Shown: one piece after another, positions 50,729 through 58,134 of the stretch
Numbering within the stretch: position 1 is the stretch's first letter
Layout: every line of letters starts with the position of its first letter
Assembly: GCA_000500915.1 (NCBI GenBank)
Contig: AYNO01000005.1
Coordinates: 1 to 58,581, forward strand
Reading direction: 5' to 3'
Length of the DNA stretch: 58,581 bases
DNA from: Rhodobacter sp. CACIA14H1
Lineage (GTDB): Bacteria > Pseudomonadota > Alphaproteobacteria > Rhodobacterales > Rhodobacteraceae
The notes under the pieces: generated by a model
Told to the model about the DNA's origin: nothing
Databases searched by the model: none
What the model saw: the letters and a program-made list of their open reading frames with translations, nothing else
Translations under genes and position numbers: made by a program

Positions 50729-51130
50729 ATGACCCCGATGAAGAAACCCGCCTCCTTCCGCGTCCTCCTCCTCGCCTCCGCCCTTGCCGGGGCCTCGGTC
50801 ACACTGGCCGCCCCGGCCGTCGCGCATCACGGCTGGTCCTGGGCGGAACCCGAAGAAACCACGCTCGACGCCACCATCACCGCCATTTCCCTTGCCCCGC
50901 CGCATCCGGAACTGACCGTGGCCGATGCAACGGGCCGGGAATGGACCATCGAACTCGGCAACCCGGGCCGCACCGCCCGCGCGGGCTTTGCCGAAGGCAC
51001 GGCAAACCCGGGCGACCGTATCACCATCCTCGGTAACCGCGCCCTTGACGGATCGGCGGTGATGAAGGCCGTCCGCATCACGCTGGACGGCAGGGCCTTC
51101 GACTTCTACCCCGAACGCATCGACGGATGA
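50729..51130 (+). CDS. Small secreted protein, DUF6152-like
   Basis: A 133-residue protein with a signal peptide (KPASFRVLLLASALAGASVT to APAVAHHGW). The mature part begins with HHGWSWAEPEETTLDATIT and reads as a small beta-barrel: HPELTVADATGREWTIEL, RAGFAEGTANPGDRITILGNRALDGSAVMKAVRITLDGRAF in several strands. The HHGW start and GDRITILGNR block match DUF6152 proteins, which lack a known function; the histidines could bind metal. Its last codons overlap the next gene (ATGA), so the two act together. Confidence 0.78.
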   Translation: MTPMKKPASFRVLLLASALAGASVTLAAPAVAHHGWSWAEPEETTLDATITAISLAPPHPELTVADATGREWTIELGNPGRTARAGFAEGTANPGDRITILGNRALDGSAVMKAVRITLDGRAFDFYPERIDG

Positions 51131-51591
51131 TCGACGCACTGGCCGACAGCGCCCTTGCCGCCGCCCTGCGCGGATCGGCGACGCTGTATCTGCTGGTGAA
51201 CGCGTCCCACATCCTCGGCATCGCGCTGCTCGTCGGGGCGATCCTCCCGCTCGATCTCCGGCTCGCGGGGGCCTTTCCCCGCACCCCGCTCCCGGCCATC
51301 GCGCCGCTCCTGCGCGGCACGGCGATCGCGGGCCTCGCCCTCGCCACGGCGACGGGCGCCATCCTCTTCACCGCCAATCCGGCCGAATACCTCGGCAACC
51401 CCGCCTTCCGCCTGAAACTCCTCCTCCTCGCTGCGGCCCTCCTGAACGCCACGATCGTAACGCGCAGTCCCGCATGGTCCCGCGTTCTCTCCGGCGATCC
51501 GCCCTCCCTCGGGCTGCGCGTCATGGCCCTCCTATCCGCCGCGCTCTGGCTCTCCATGGTGCTGGCGGGCCGCTGGATCGGCTTCCTCTAG
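51127..51591 (+). CDS. Four-helix inner-membrane protein, partner of the DUF6152-like protein
   Basis: A 154-residue protein with four hydrophobic segments (YLLVNASHILGIALLVGAILP, LRGTAIAGLALATATGAILFT, LKLLLLAAALLNATIV, VMALLSAALWLSMVLAGRW). A histidine in the first helix (NASHILG) resembles haem- or copper-binding helices of CopD/DUF2214-like proteins, but no firm family call is possible. It starts in the stop of the secreted partner, a conserved-looking pair that may handle a metal or redox cofactor in the envelope. Confidence 0.7.
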   Translation: MIDALADSALAAALRGSATLYLLVNASHILGIALLVGAILPLDLRLAGAFPRTPLPAIAPLLRGTAIAGLALATATGAILFTANPAEYLGNPAFRLKLLLLAAALLNATIVTRSPAWSRVLSGDPPSLGLRVMALLSAALWLSMVLAGRWIGFL

Positions 51592-51595
51592 TCCG

Positions 51596-51670
51596 CTTCG
51601 GGCAAGCCGCCCCCGTCTTCATCCCGGCGAAAATACCCTCGGGGGGCCGCCATCGGCCTGCCGATGGCGG
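51596..51670 (-). repeat. Second copy of the dispersed GC-rich repeat
   Basis: On the minus strand a hairpin-rich block is followed by CCCCCCGAGGGTATTTTCGC and GGGATGAAGACGGGGGCGG, matching the unit before queG (30956-31002). The plus strand also contains GCCATCGGC/GCCGATGGC (about 51647-51667), a strong hairpin near the 3' ends of convergent genes. Confidence 0.55.
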
Positions 51671-51872
51671 GCGGGGGGCAGACAGCCCCCCGTGCCGGCG
51701 CCCGCAACCCGCGCAGCATCCCCCCGGGAAGGCAGGCCCCGCCGCACGCCCGCGCTACCGGACGGAAACATCTCCGCCGGACATTCCCCCACCGGCCACC
51801 TGACGCGGCATCCCGAAACGATTCCTGCGTTAACCTTAAGGCCCGGCTAACCTACCGTGCGTATGTACAGTT

Positions 51873-51908
51873 TGCTGCACGCCGTGCTGCACGGTCTGCG
51901 GCACGGCA
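51873..51908. repeat. Second array of three 12-bp TGC(G/T)GCAC repeats
   Basis: TGCTGCACGCCG, TGCTGCACGGTC and TGCGGCACGGCA lie head to tail, preceded by CAGTT exactly as at 29345-29349. They sit in a 360-bp interval between convergent genes (51591 and 51952), so promoter control of a neighbouring gene is not obvious. The rest of the interval holds the dispersed repeat and no gene I can support. Confidence 0.7.
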
Positions 51909-51951
51909 AAAGACGCCGACATCGGACGGAAAACGCAGCGCCCGCAGGCGC

Positions 51952-52656
51952 TTACACCATGCGTATCGCGTCCTTCCCCACCGCCAGAACATAGCCCCGC
52001 CGCGCGATGGTCTTCACCAGCAATTCGCTGACCAACTGGTTACCAAGTGCGTCCCGCAGCCGCTTCACCCGCGTCGCCCCCGCCGCCTCGTCGCAGTCCG
52101 ATTCGTTGCGTCCCGAAATGACGGCCTCGATCTGCGCCCCCGTCAGCACCTCGTCATCCATCCGCGCCTCGGCCAGCACCGCCAGCGTCTCCAGCGCCGC
52201 CTCGGTCAGCTGGAATTCCATGTCGTTGATATAGACCGCCCGCCCCTCGCGGCTGATCAGCAGGCTCGCCACCTGTATCCCCGACCGCTGGATCGCCGAA
52301 ATCCGCCGGTTCAGCGCGATGATCGTCACAAGGAAGACCAGCGCCGCCAGCAGCAGCGCGGTGGAAAACACCAGCAGGACAAAGATCACCATGCGATAGG
52401 ACGCCAGCACTTCCGAAAACGCCGTCCCCGACTGCGCCAGGATTTCCAGCAGCTTGATGTCCGCGAAACTGGTCAGGTCGTCATTCTCGACGAACAGCCG
52501 TTCGACCCGCGCGTTGAAGGCATTGGCATCCGGCAGGTTCACGAACAGGAACACCGCCGCGCCCAGCAGGATCAGGACGATGGCCGCGATCCCGCCCGCA
52601 ACGACGCGGTTCCCCGCCTTCAGGCTGTCAGAAGCGGAGGAAGTATTCTCCTGCAC
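51952..52656 (-). CDS. Membrane-anchored transcriptional regulator with C-terminal winged helix
   Basis: A 234-residue protein (GTG 52656 behind AAAGGAAAG; TTG 52674 is an alternative). Two membrane helices (VAGGIAAIVLILLGAAVFLF and VIFVLLVFSTALLLAALVFLV) enclose a periplasmic loop of about 70 residues with a possible coiled coil (FNARVERLFVENDDLTSFADIKLLEIL). The C-terminal cytoplasmic 110 residues look like an OmpR/ToxR-type winged helix: GRAVYINDMEFQLTEAALETLAVLAEA, then TRVKRLRDALGNQLV and the wing TIARRGYVLAV. This is a histidine-kinase-like sensor layout ending in a DNA-binding domain. It overlaps the secreted protein gene upstream by 29 nt. Confidence 0.72.
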   Translation of the reverse strand: MQENTSSASDSLKAGNRVVAGGIAAIVLILLGAAVFLFVNLPDANAFNARVERLFVENDDLTSFADIKLLEILAQSGTAFSEVLASYRMVIFVLLVFSTALLLAALVFLVTIIALNRRISAIQRSGIQVASLLISREGRAVYINDMEFQLTEAALETLAVLAEARMDDEVLTGAQIEAVISGRNESDCDEAAGATRVKRLRDALGNQLVSELLVKTIARRGYVLAVGKDAIRMV

Positions 52657-52918
52657 TCGCTTTCCTTTCCCCAAGCCCCTCGGGACCGAAAACCGACAGC
52701 ACGTTCAGCAGGGTCCATCCCCCCGCCGCCAGCCGCGCCGCCAGCTCGCCCTCTGCCGCGCCGGGACCGCCGGCACAGGCCGCATCGCTGACCTGCGCCA
52801 CGCCATAATGCAGGCGCAGGGGATCGTCCTGCTTTGCCTTGTAATCGGCATAGCATTCGGCGGAAGCCTGCCCCGCAAGGGCCAGAATCACCGCAGTGGC
52901 AAGGAAAAGGCGCGTCAT
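52628..52918 (-). CDS. Small secreted protein of unknown function
   Basis: A 96-residue protein. The signal peptide is MTRLFLATAVILALAGQASA, followed by ECYADYKAKQDDPLRLHYGVAQV and two to three cysteines (ECYAD, DAACAGG). GGWTLLNVLSVFGPEGL occurs in similar small Rhodobacteraceae proteins I recall only as hypothetical. It is translated just before the membrane-bound regulator and overlaps it, so it could be the periplasmic ligand or accessory of that sensor. This functional link is positional inference. Confidence 0.72.
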   Translation of the reverse strand: MTRLFLATAVILALAGQASAECYADYKAKQDDPLRLHYGVAQVSDAACAGGPGAAEGELAARLAAGGWTLLNVLSVFGPEGLGERKASAGEYFLRF

Positions 52919-53115
52919 CGGAACACCTCCGTTCATGCCCGCACTCTGCCCGTGCCCCGACCGCTAGGCAATGACAATGCCGCGCCGCGCGGGTTTATGC
53001 GGCTGCTATCCCATAACAAGCCGCCGTTATTGCCTGTCCGCCACCCCCCGCCGCAGCCTGATTGCATCGACAGGCCGACCCACGGCCGTCCCCGCAACAG
53101 GAACAGGAGGCCCCG

Positions 53116-53622
53116 ATGAACCGCTCGGAAACGCTGGCCGAAACCGTCACCTCGCACTTCCCGCGCCCCGGCACCCGCCGCCCCGGCCGCCGCCTCGTCG
53201 CGCTGGTCGCCGCCGCCGCCACGGCGCTGGGCCTGCTGGCCGGCACGGCCATCCCGGCCCGCGCCGACAACGACGATCTGGCAAAGGCGCTCGCCGCGCT
53301 GGCCATCGTCGGGATCATCGCGCATCAGGCCAACAAGAACCGCAACCGCCCGCCGGTCTATCAGCCCTACGATCCCTATCCGCAGCCGCAGCCGCAGCCG
53401 ACCCGCGCCCCCCGCGTCCCCGCCGCCTGCGCGATCGAGATCACGGGAAACACCGGCACCGCCACGGTCTATGGCGAACGCTGCCTGCGCTCCGAAGGCT
53501 TCGACTGGCGACTGCCGCAACACTGCGCCCGTTCGGCCCGCATCTATGGCCAGAACGACCGCATCTATTCCGACCAATGCCTGCGCGACGCGGGCTTCAG
53601 GGTAAGCGCGCCCCGGTACTGA
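53116..53622 (+). CDS. Exported protein of unknown function with Pro/Gln-rich linker
   Basis: A 168-residue protein. A basic N-terminus (NRSETLAETVTSHFPRPGTRRPGRR) precedes a hydrophobic export segment (LVALVAAAATALGLLAGTAIPARA). Then come a short helical region (LAKALAALAIVGIIAHQANKN), a linker (YQPYDPYPQPQPQPTRAP) and a compact C-terminal domain with four cysteines (AACAIEI, ERCLRSEGF, QHCARSARIYG, DQCLRDAGFRV), probably two disulfides. CLR-x-x-GF occurs twice, an internal duplication. AGGAGG precedes the ATG. Function unknown. Confidence 0.75.
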   Translation: MNRSETLAETVTSHFPRPGTRRPGRRLVALVAAAATALGLLAGTAIPARADNDDLAKALAALAIVGIIAHQANKNRNRPPVYQPYDPYPQPQPQPTRAPRVPAACAIEITGNTGTATVYGERCLRSEGFDWRLPQHCARSARIYGQNDRIYSDQCLRDAGFRVSAPRY

Positions 53623-53679
53623 CCAGCCGGACCGCTACACGGGCGCGGCTGTCCCTTGCCTGATGCCGCGTCCGCCTTG

Positions 53680-53717
53680 GGGGGTAGGAGGGTGAGCAGC
53701 TCCTACCCCCGTCCTTT
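53680..53717 (+). terminator. Strong terminator before rnhB
   Basis: GGGGGTAGGAG (53680-53690) and CTCCTACCCCC (53700-53710) form a perfect 11-bp stem with a 9-nt loop, followed by GTCCTTTTC. It ends the preceding transcript 40 bp before the rnhB ATG. Confidence 0.85.
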
Positions 53718-53757
53718 TCGCTTCCCCTCCGGCGCGGCCCTGCGCTACCACGGGACC

Positions 53758-54397
53758 ATGCCGCCCGCCCCGCCGCCCTCCTTCGCCTATGAACAGGCCG
53801 CCATCGACCGCGGCCTCGCCTTCGTCGTCGGCGTGGACGAAGTCGGGCGCGGCCCCCTCGCCGGCCCCGTCACCGCCGCCGCCGTCCGGCTGGACCCGCA
53901 GGCCATCCCCGACGGACTGGCCGATTCAAAGGCGCTGACCGCCGCCCGCCGCGACGCGCTCTATACCGCCATCCTCGCCTGCGCCGATGTCTGCGTCGCC
54001 CATGCCTCGGTCCGGGAAATCGACGACCTCAACATCCTCAACGCCAGCCACCTTGCCATGGAACGCGCCGTTCACGGCCTGTCAACGAAACCGCACCACG
54101 CTCTGATCGACGGCAACCGCATTCCCCGGTCGCTCGCCTGTTCGGCCGAGGCGATCGTGAAGGGCGACGCGCTCTGCCTCTCCATCGCCGCAGCCTCCAT
54201 CGTGGCCAAGGTGACACGCGACCGGATCATGGTGGATTTGGCGCAACAATACCCCGGCTACGGCTGGGAAGTTAACGCGGGCTACCCGACTCCGGCCCAT
54301 CTGCAGGCGCTTCTAGATTTGGGAATTACCCCACATCATAGACGTTCCTTCAAGCCGGTCCACAATATCTTGTATCAAGAAATTTCCGTAACTACTT

Positions 54398-54399
<2 letters not shown>
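53758..54399 (+). CDS. rnhB: Ribonuclease HII
   Basis: A 213-residue endonuclease removing RNA from RNA-DNA hybrids, including single misincorporated ribonucleotides. Catalytic residues D27 and E28 are in [21 protein letters not shown]; the third acidic site is in [28 protein letters not shown] and [25 protein letters not shown] (in two blocks) complete the family. The start at MPPAPPPSF follows the terminator. The 3' end flows directly into the GANTC-rich leader of ccrM. Confidence 0.94.
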
Positions 54400-55611
<1,212 letters not shown>

Positions 55612-55666
55612 TCCCCTGACACCGAACAAGTTACGCCTGCGCCGTGGTCCGCCCGCGGCGCCACTG

Positions 55667-55696
55667 CCCCGCCATGTCCGCATGGCGGGGTCTTTT
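55667..55696 (+). terminator. Terminator of ccrM
   Basis: CCCCGCCATG and CATGGCGGGG form a perfect 10-bp stem with a TCCG loop, followed by TCTTTTC. It lies between convergent transcripts. Confidence 0.88.
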
Positions 55697-55707
55697 CGTG
55701 GCCGGGG

Positions 55708-55881
55708 TCACGGTTCCTGCGTCAGCCCCTGATGGGTCGTGTTGATCCGCGTATTGGCTTCCTGCCCCTTCTTCCGGCTATCGGCAGGGGCCTTGGCCTT
55801 CGGGTCCGGCTTGCCGTGGTCCGGCTCTCCCGGGCCCTTCTTGCTGCGGTTCTCGGGCGGGACGGGGGGCAGCTTGCTCAT
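55708..55881 (-). CDS. Very small hydrophilic protein of unknown function
   Basis: A 57-residue frame on the minus strand, beginning MSKLPPVPPENRSKKGPGEP and ending NTTHQGLTQEP. It is rich in Lys, Pro, Gly and Asp, with no hydrophobic core, so probably intrinsically disordered. GGAGGG lies 7 nt before the ATG, which overlaps the stop of the preceding tiny gene (ATGA). Overlap plus a good ribosome site supports a real gene despite its size. Stress-related or nucleic-acid-binding roles are guesses. Confidence 0.6.
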   Translation of the reverse strand: MSKLPPVPPENRSKKGPGEPDHGKPDPKAKAPADSRKKGQEANTRINTTHQGLTQEP

Positions 55882-56096
55882 GGCGCGTCCCTCCGGTTCC
55901 CCGCATGGTCGCGCATCTGCTCCGTCTGCACCGCCTTGCCGTCCAGCCCCCGCGCCTCGGAATGGCGGGCCTTGTCGCGGTTGGACAGCACCATGTTGTC
56001 CGGCACCTTGCCGGTATCCGCCGTCGTCATCGCGCCGGTCCCGTCGCCCTTCCCCTTATGCGCGGGACCGTGATGCTTCTTGTCCGCATTCGCCAT
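55878..56096 (-). CDS. Small hydrophilic protein of unknown function
   Basis: A 72-residue protein beginning MANADKKHHGPAHKGKGDGTG and continuing with TADTGKVPDNMVLSNRDKARHSEARGLDGKAVQTEQ in two blocks. Charged, His/Lys/Gly-rich and without cysteine; likely disordered. A consensus AGGAGG is 5 nt before ATG. It ends in the start of the next tiny gene and begins 40 bp after the DUF421 gene, in one minus-strand operon. Confidence 0.65.
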   Translation of the reverse strand: MANADKKHHGPAHKGKGDGTGAMTTADTGKVPDNMVLSNRDKARHSEARGLDGKAVQTEQMRDHAGNRRDAP

Positions 56097-56136
56097 GGTG
56101 ACCTCCTCTGTTCCGGTCCCGATGGAACGGCCCCGG

Positions 56137-56607
56137 TCAGCCCTGCGTTCCCCCGCCCTCTTGCCCCGCTTTGGGAATGATGCTGATAGCCCCCCCGACC
56201 TCCAGCACCGCGCAGTCGATCTGGTCCAGCCGCTTCAACCCGTGCTTTTCCCGCGCTGACGCCAGCACATCCTCGATATCCACCCGCGCCCGCCGCAACG
56301 CCTCCCAGTCCACCACCCCGCCGGAAATCACCACCGATGGCGTCCCGTCGATCACCATCGCCAGTTTCGGGGACCACGCCTTGACGAAACTCAGCCCCAC
56401 ATCCACCGCCGCCAGCGTCACGATCACGATCGCCGCATTCGTCACCGAAAAATCATCCCCCAGCAGCGCCTGATCCGTCGTTTCCGCGATGATCAGCAGC
56501 AGCACGAAGTCGAAGACCGTCACCTCCGCCAGCGTCCGCCGCCCCGACAGCCGCGTGACGACCAGCAGGACCAGATAGACCGCCACGGCACGGAAGACGC
56601 TGTCCAT
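56137..56607 (-). CDS. DUF421 (YetF/YcaP-like) membrane protein
   Basis: A 156-residue protein. Two or three N-terminal helices (VFRAVAVYLVLLVVTRLSGRR, VFDFVLLLIIAETTDQALL, NAAIVIVTLAAVDVGLSFV) are followed by a soluble domain: PKLAMVIDGTPSVVISGGVVDWEALRRARVDIEDVLASAREKHGL in linked strands and helices, then CAVLEVGGAISIIPK. The RLSGRR and GxP-x-x-V-I blocks are DUF421 features. Distant relatives in Bacillus affect spore-associated lipids; no function is firmly known. Its operon partners are small hydrophilic proteins and a one-helix membrane protein. Confidence 0.85.
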   Translation of the reverse strand: MDSVFRAVAVYLVLLVVTRLSGRRTLAEVTVFDFVLLLIIAETTDQALLGDDFSVTNAAIVIVTLAAVDVGLSFVKAWSPKLAMVIDGTPSVVISGGVVDWEALRRARVDIEDVLASAREKHGLKRLDQIDCAVLEVGGAISIIPKAGQEGGGTQG

Positions 56608-56616
56608 CCCCGCGCC

Positions 56617-57129
56617 CTACGGCAGGATAAGGCTGCGGACCGTCACCCCCGCGCCATCCGCCACGATCCGCGCCTCGGCGATACCGGCCCGCCGCGCCCG
56701 CAGATGCAACCGCACCCCATGGGGCGGCGGCCCCGCCGACTCGAACTGCAGGGCCAGACCGCCGCCCGCCGCGACCGATCGCACCGGCCGCGGCGTGACC
56801 TCCAGCATGTCGAAATGCGCCAGCAAATCCGCACCGACCGCCAGCAGATGCCGCCCGCCCGTGCGCCCGAAATGCACCCGAAGGACCGTCGACTCGCCCC
56901 TGCGTGCCACGCGCGGCACCTCGACCAGCGCCGCACCCGAACGGTGCTCGGCCACGGCCAGCCACCCCCCGCGCCCTGTCACCCCCGACAGCGCCAGCGC
57001 GATCACCACCGCGAATCCGGCCCAGCCGATCCGCTCTGCCATCCAGAACCACCGCTGGAAGGCGCGATTCTCCTCCAGTTGCAGCCCGTCGCTGCGGACC
57101 GGTGGCTTAACCTCCGCTTCATCCTGCAT
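56617..57129 (-). CDS. Membrane-anchored protein of unknown function upstream of DUF421
   Basis: A 170-residue protein with a cytoplasmic N-terminus (MQDEAEVKPPVRSDGLQLEE), a hydrophobic anchor (ERIGWAGFAVVIALALSGVTG) and a beta-rich outer domain (TVLRVHFGRTGGRHLLAVGADLL, LEVTPRPVRSVAAGGGLALQF, HGVRLHLRARRAGIAEARIV in separate strands). ATG 57129 follows AAGGAGAG. It ends 9 bp before the DUF421 gene, and the four genes to 55708 form one operon. Arginine-rich surface; substrate or partner unknown. Confidence 0.7.
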   Translation of the reverse strand: MQDEAEVKPPVRSDGLQLEENRAFQRWFWMAERIGWAGFAVVIALALSGVTGRGGWLAVAEHRSGAALVEVPRVARRGESTVLRVHFGRTGGRHLLAVGADLLAHFDMLEVTPRPVRSVAAGGGLALQFESAGPPPHGVRLHLRARRAGIAEARIVADGAGVTVRSLILP

Positions 57130-57225
57130 CGGCACGCTCTCCTTGCTTCCGGAACAGCGCCCCGATGCCCGACTTGTTCCCGTTCACGGATCGCAGCGCA
57201 GCGCACACGGACCTGTCAGAAACAA

Positions 57226-57240
57226 GTGACGCCAGGTCAC
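57226..57240. promoter_or_regulatory. Palindrome GTGAC-N5-GTCAC in a divergent promoter region
   Basis: GTGAC (57226-57230) and GTCAC (57236-57240) flank five bases, in the interval between the DUF421 operon and the periplasmic repeat protein. The symmetric 15-bp site suits a dimeric regulator. Confidence 0.4.
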
Positions 57241-57252
57241 GAAAACTTTTTG

Positions 57253-57302
57253 TACGGAATCGTTCAATTACCTATTGCATACGAAACCGTTCAGTATATG
57301 TA
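57253..57302 (+). promoter_or_regulatory. Promoter with two direct operator-like repeats
   Basis: TACGGAATCGTTCAAT (57253-57268) and TACGAAACCGTTCAGT (57280-57295) match at 13 of 16 positions and are 27 bp apart. TTGCAT (57275-57280), a 16-nt spacer and TATGTA (57297-57302) form a promoter whose spacer is filled by the second repeat. The TetR gene at 58135 is a plausible regulator. The 200-nt leader that follows contains a 15-codon frame ending in the start of the next gene. Confidence 0.5.
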
Positions 57303-57498
57303 TCGCTCATGACGAAGCGAACCACAGGCAACCCGATGTGCTGACACCCTGACAGACCCATTGCTCCCTGACTTGGGGCGCCCGCCCCGCAACGACTGAA
57401 CCCTCACCGCATCGCCGTACCGCTGGCCGGGCAGACCCCTGCACGGAACGGAGGATGCATCCCAACCGACTGAAATCCCGCATGAAAGGGGAACTACC

Positions 57499-58008
57499 AT
57501 GATCCGCAACCTGACCCTCTCCGCCCTGATCTTCGCCGCCGTGTCCGGCACCGCCCTCGCCGCCAGCCCGCAGGCCGGCCTGAACGCGGGCGACGTGCAG
57601 CTTGCCCTCTCGGCGGGCGTGGAACCGGGCCGCTACTCGCGTGCCGAACTGATCGCCATCATCGAGGCGCAGAAAGAAAACGAAGCCGCCACCGTCGAAT
57701 ACTTCCTCTCGGGTGCGAACCGCGCCTCCACCTCCGGCAACGGCGCCGGCTGGGATCAGTTCGCCGCGTCGCTGAACGTCGAGGCGGGCCAGTTCACCCC
57801 CGCCGAGCTGCAGCGCCTGGAACAGGCCTATCGTGACAACGACCGCGAGGAAGTGGCCTTCATCCTGTCCGGCGAAGCCCGCCGCGCCGCGAACCCCGCC
57901 GAAGTCGTGACCCCGGGCGAAGCGCAACTCGCCGCCGCCATCGGCGTCGATCCCGCGCAGTACACGCTGGCCGAGCTGATCGCCCTGCAGCCCGCCTCCG
58001 ACGACTGA
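57499..58008 (+). CDS. Periplasmic protein with three internal repeats, unknown function
   Basis: A 169-residue protein with a clear signal peptide (MIRNLTLSALIFAAVSGTALA). The mature part contains three copies of a roughly 22-residue motif: QLALSAGVEPGRYSRAELIA, FAASLNVEAGQFTPAELQRL and QLAAAIGVDPAQYTLAELIA. The consensus is A(x)GV-D/E-x-G-x-Y/F-T-x-AEL, a helix-turn-helix-like peptide module. The first two are separated by polar segments NEAATVEYFLSGAN and REEVAFILSGEAR, which themselves repeat (FLSG/ILSG). A tightly regulated promoter precedes it and a TetR gene follows. Not assigned to a known family. Confidence 0.75.
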   Translation: MIRNLTLSALIFAAVSGTALAASPQAGLNAGDVQLALSAGVEPGRYSRAELIAIIEAQKENEAATVEYFLSGANRASTSGNGAGWDQFAASLNVEAGQFTPAELQRLEQAYRDNDREEVAFILSGEARRAANPAEVVTPGEAQLAAAIGVDPAQYTLAELIALQPASDD

Positions 58009-58019
58009 TCCGCACCACC

Positions 58020-58044
58020 GCCAGCCGCGCCCCGCGCGGCTGGC
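58020..58044 (+). terminator. Hairpin after the periplasmic repeat protein
   Basis: GCCAGCCGCG and CGCGGCTGGC form a perfect 10-bp stem with a 5-nt loop, 11 nt past the stop codon. There is no T-run after it, so it may be an attenuator before the TetR gene. Confidence 0.6.
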
Positions 58045-58134
58045 ATACCCGAGGGGACCCCCATGCCTTGCCACGAAGTTGATCACCGCATACCCTTGTC
58101 CCCGAAGGAAACCACTCCATGCGGGGTTGAAGTC

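Noticed and set aside
57303-57454. A protein-coding gene in the long leader before 57499
   Set aside because: Short frames only, without good ribosome sites or recognisable products; kept as leader.
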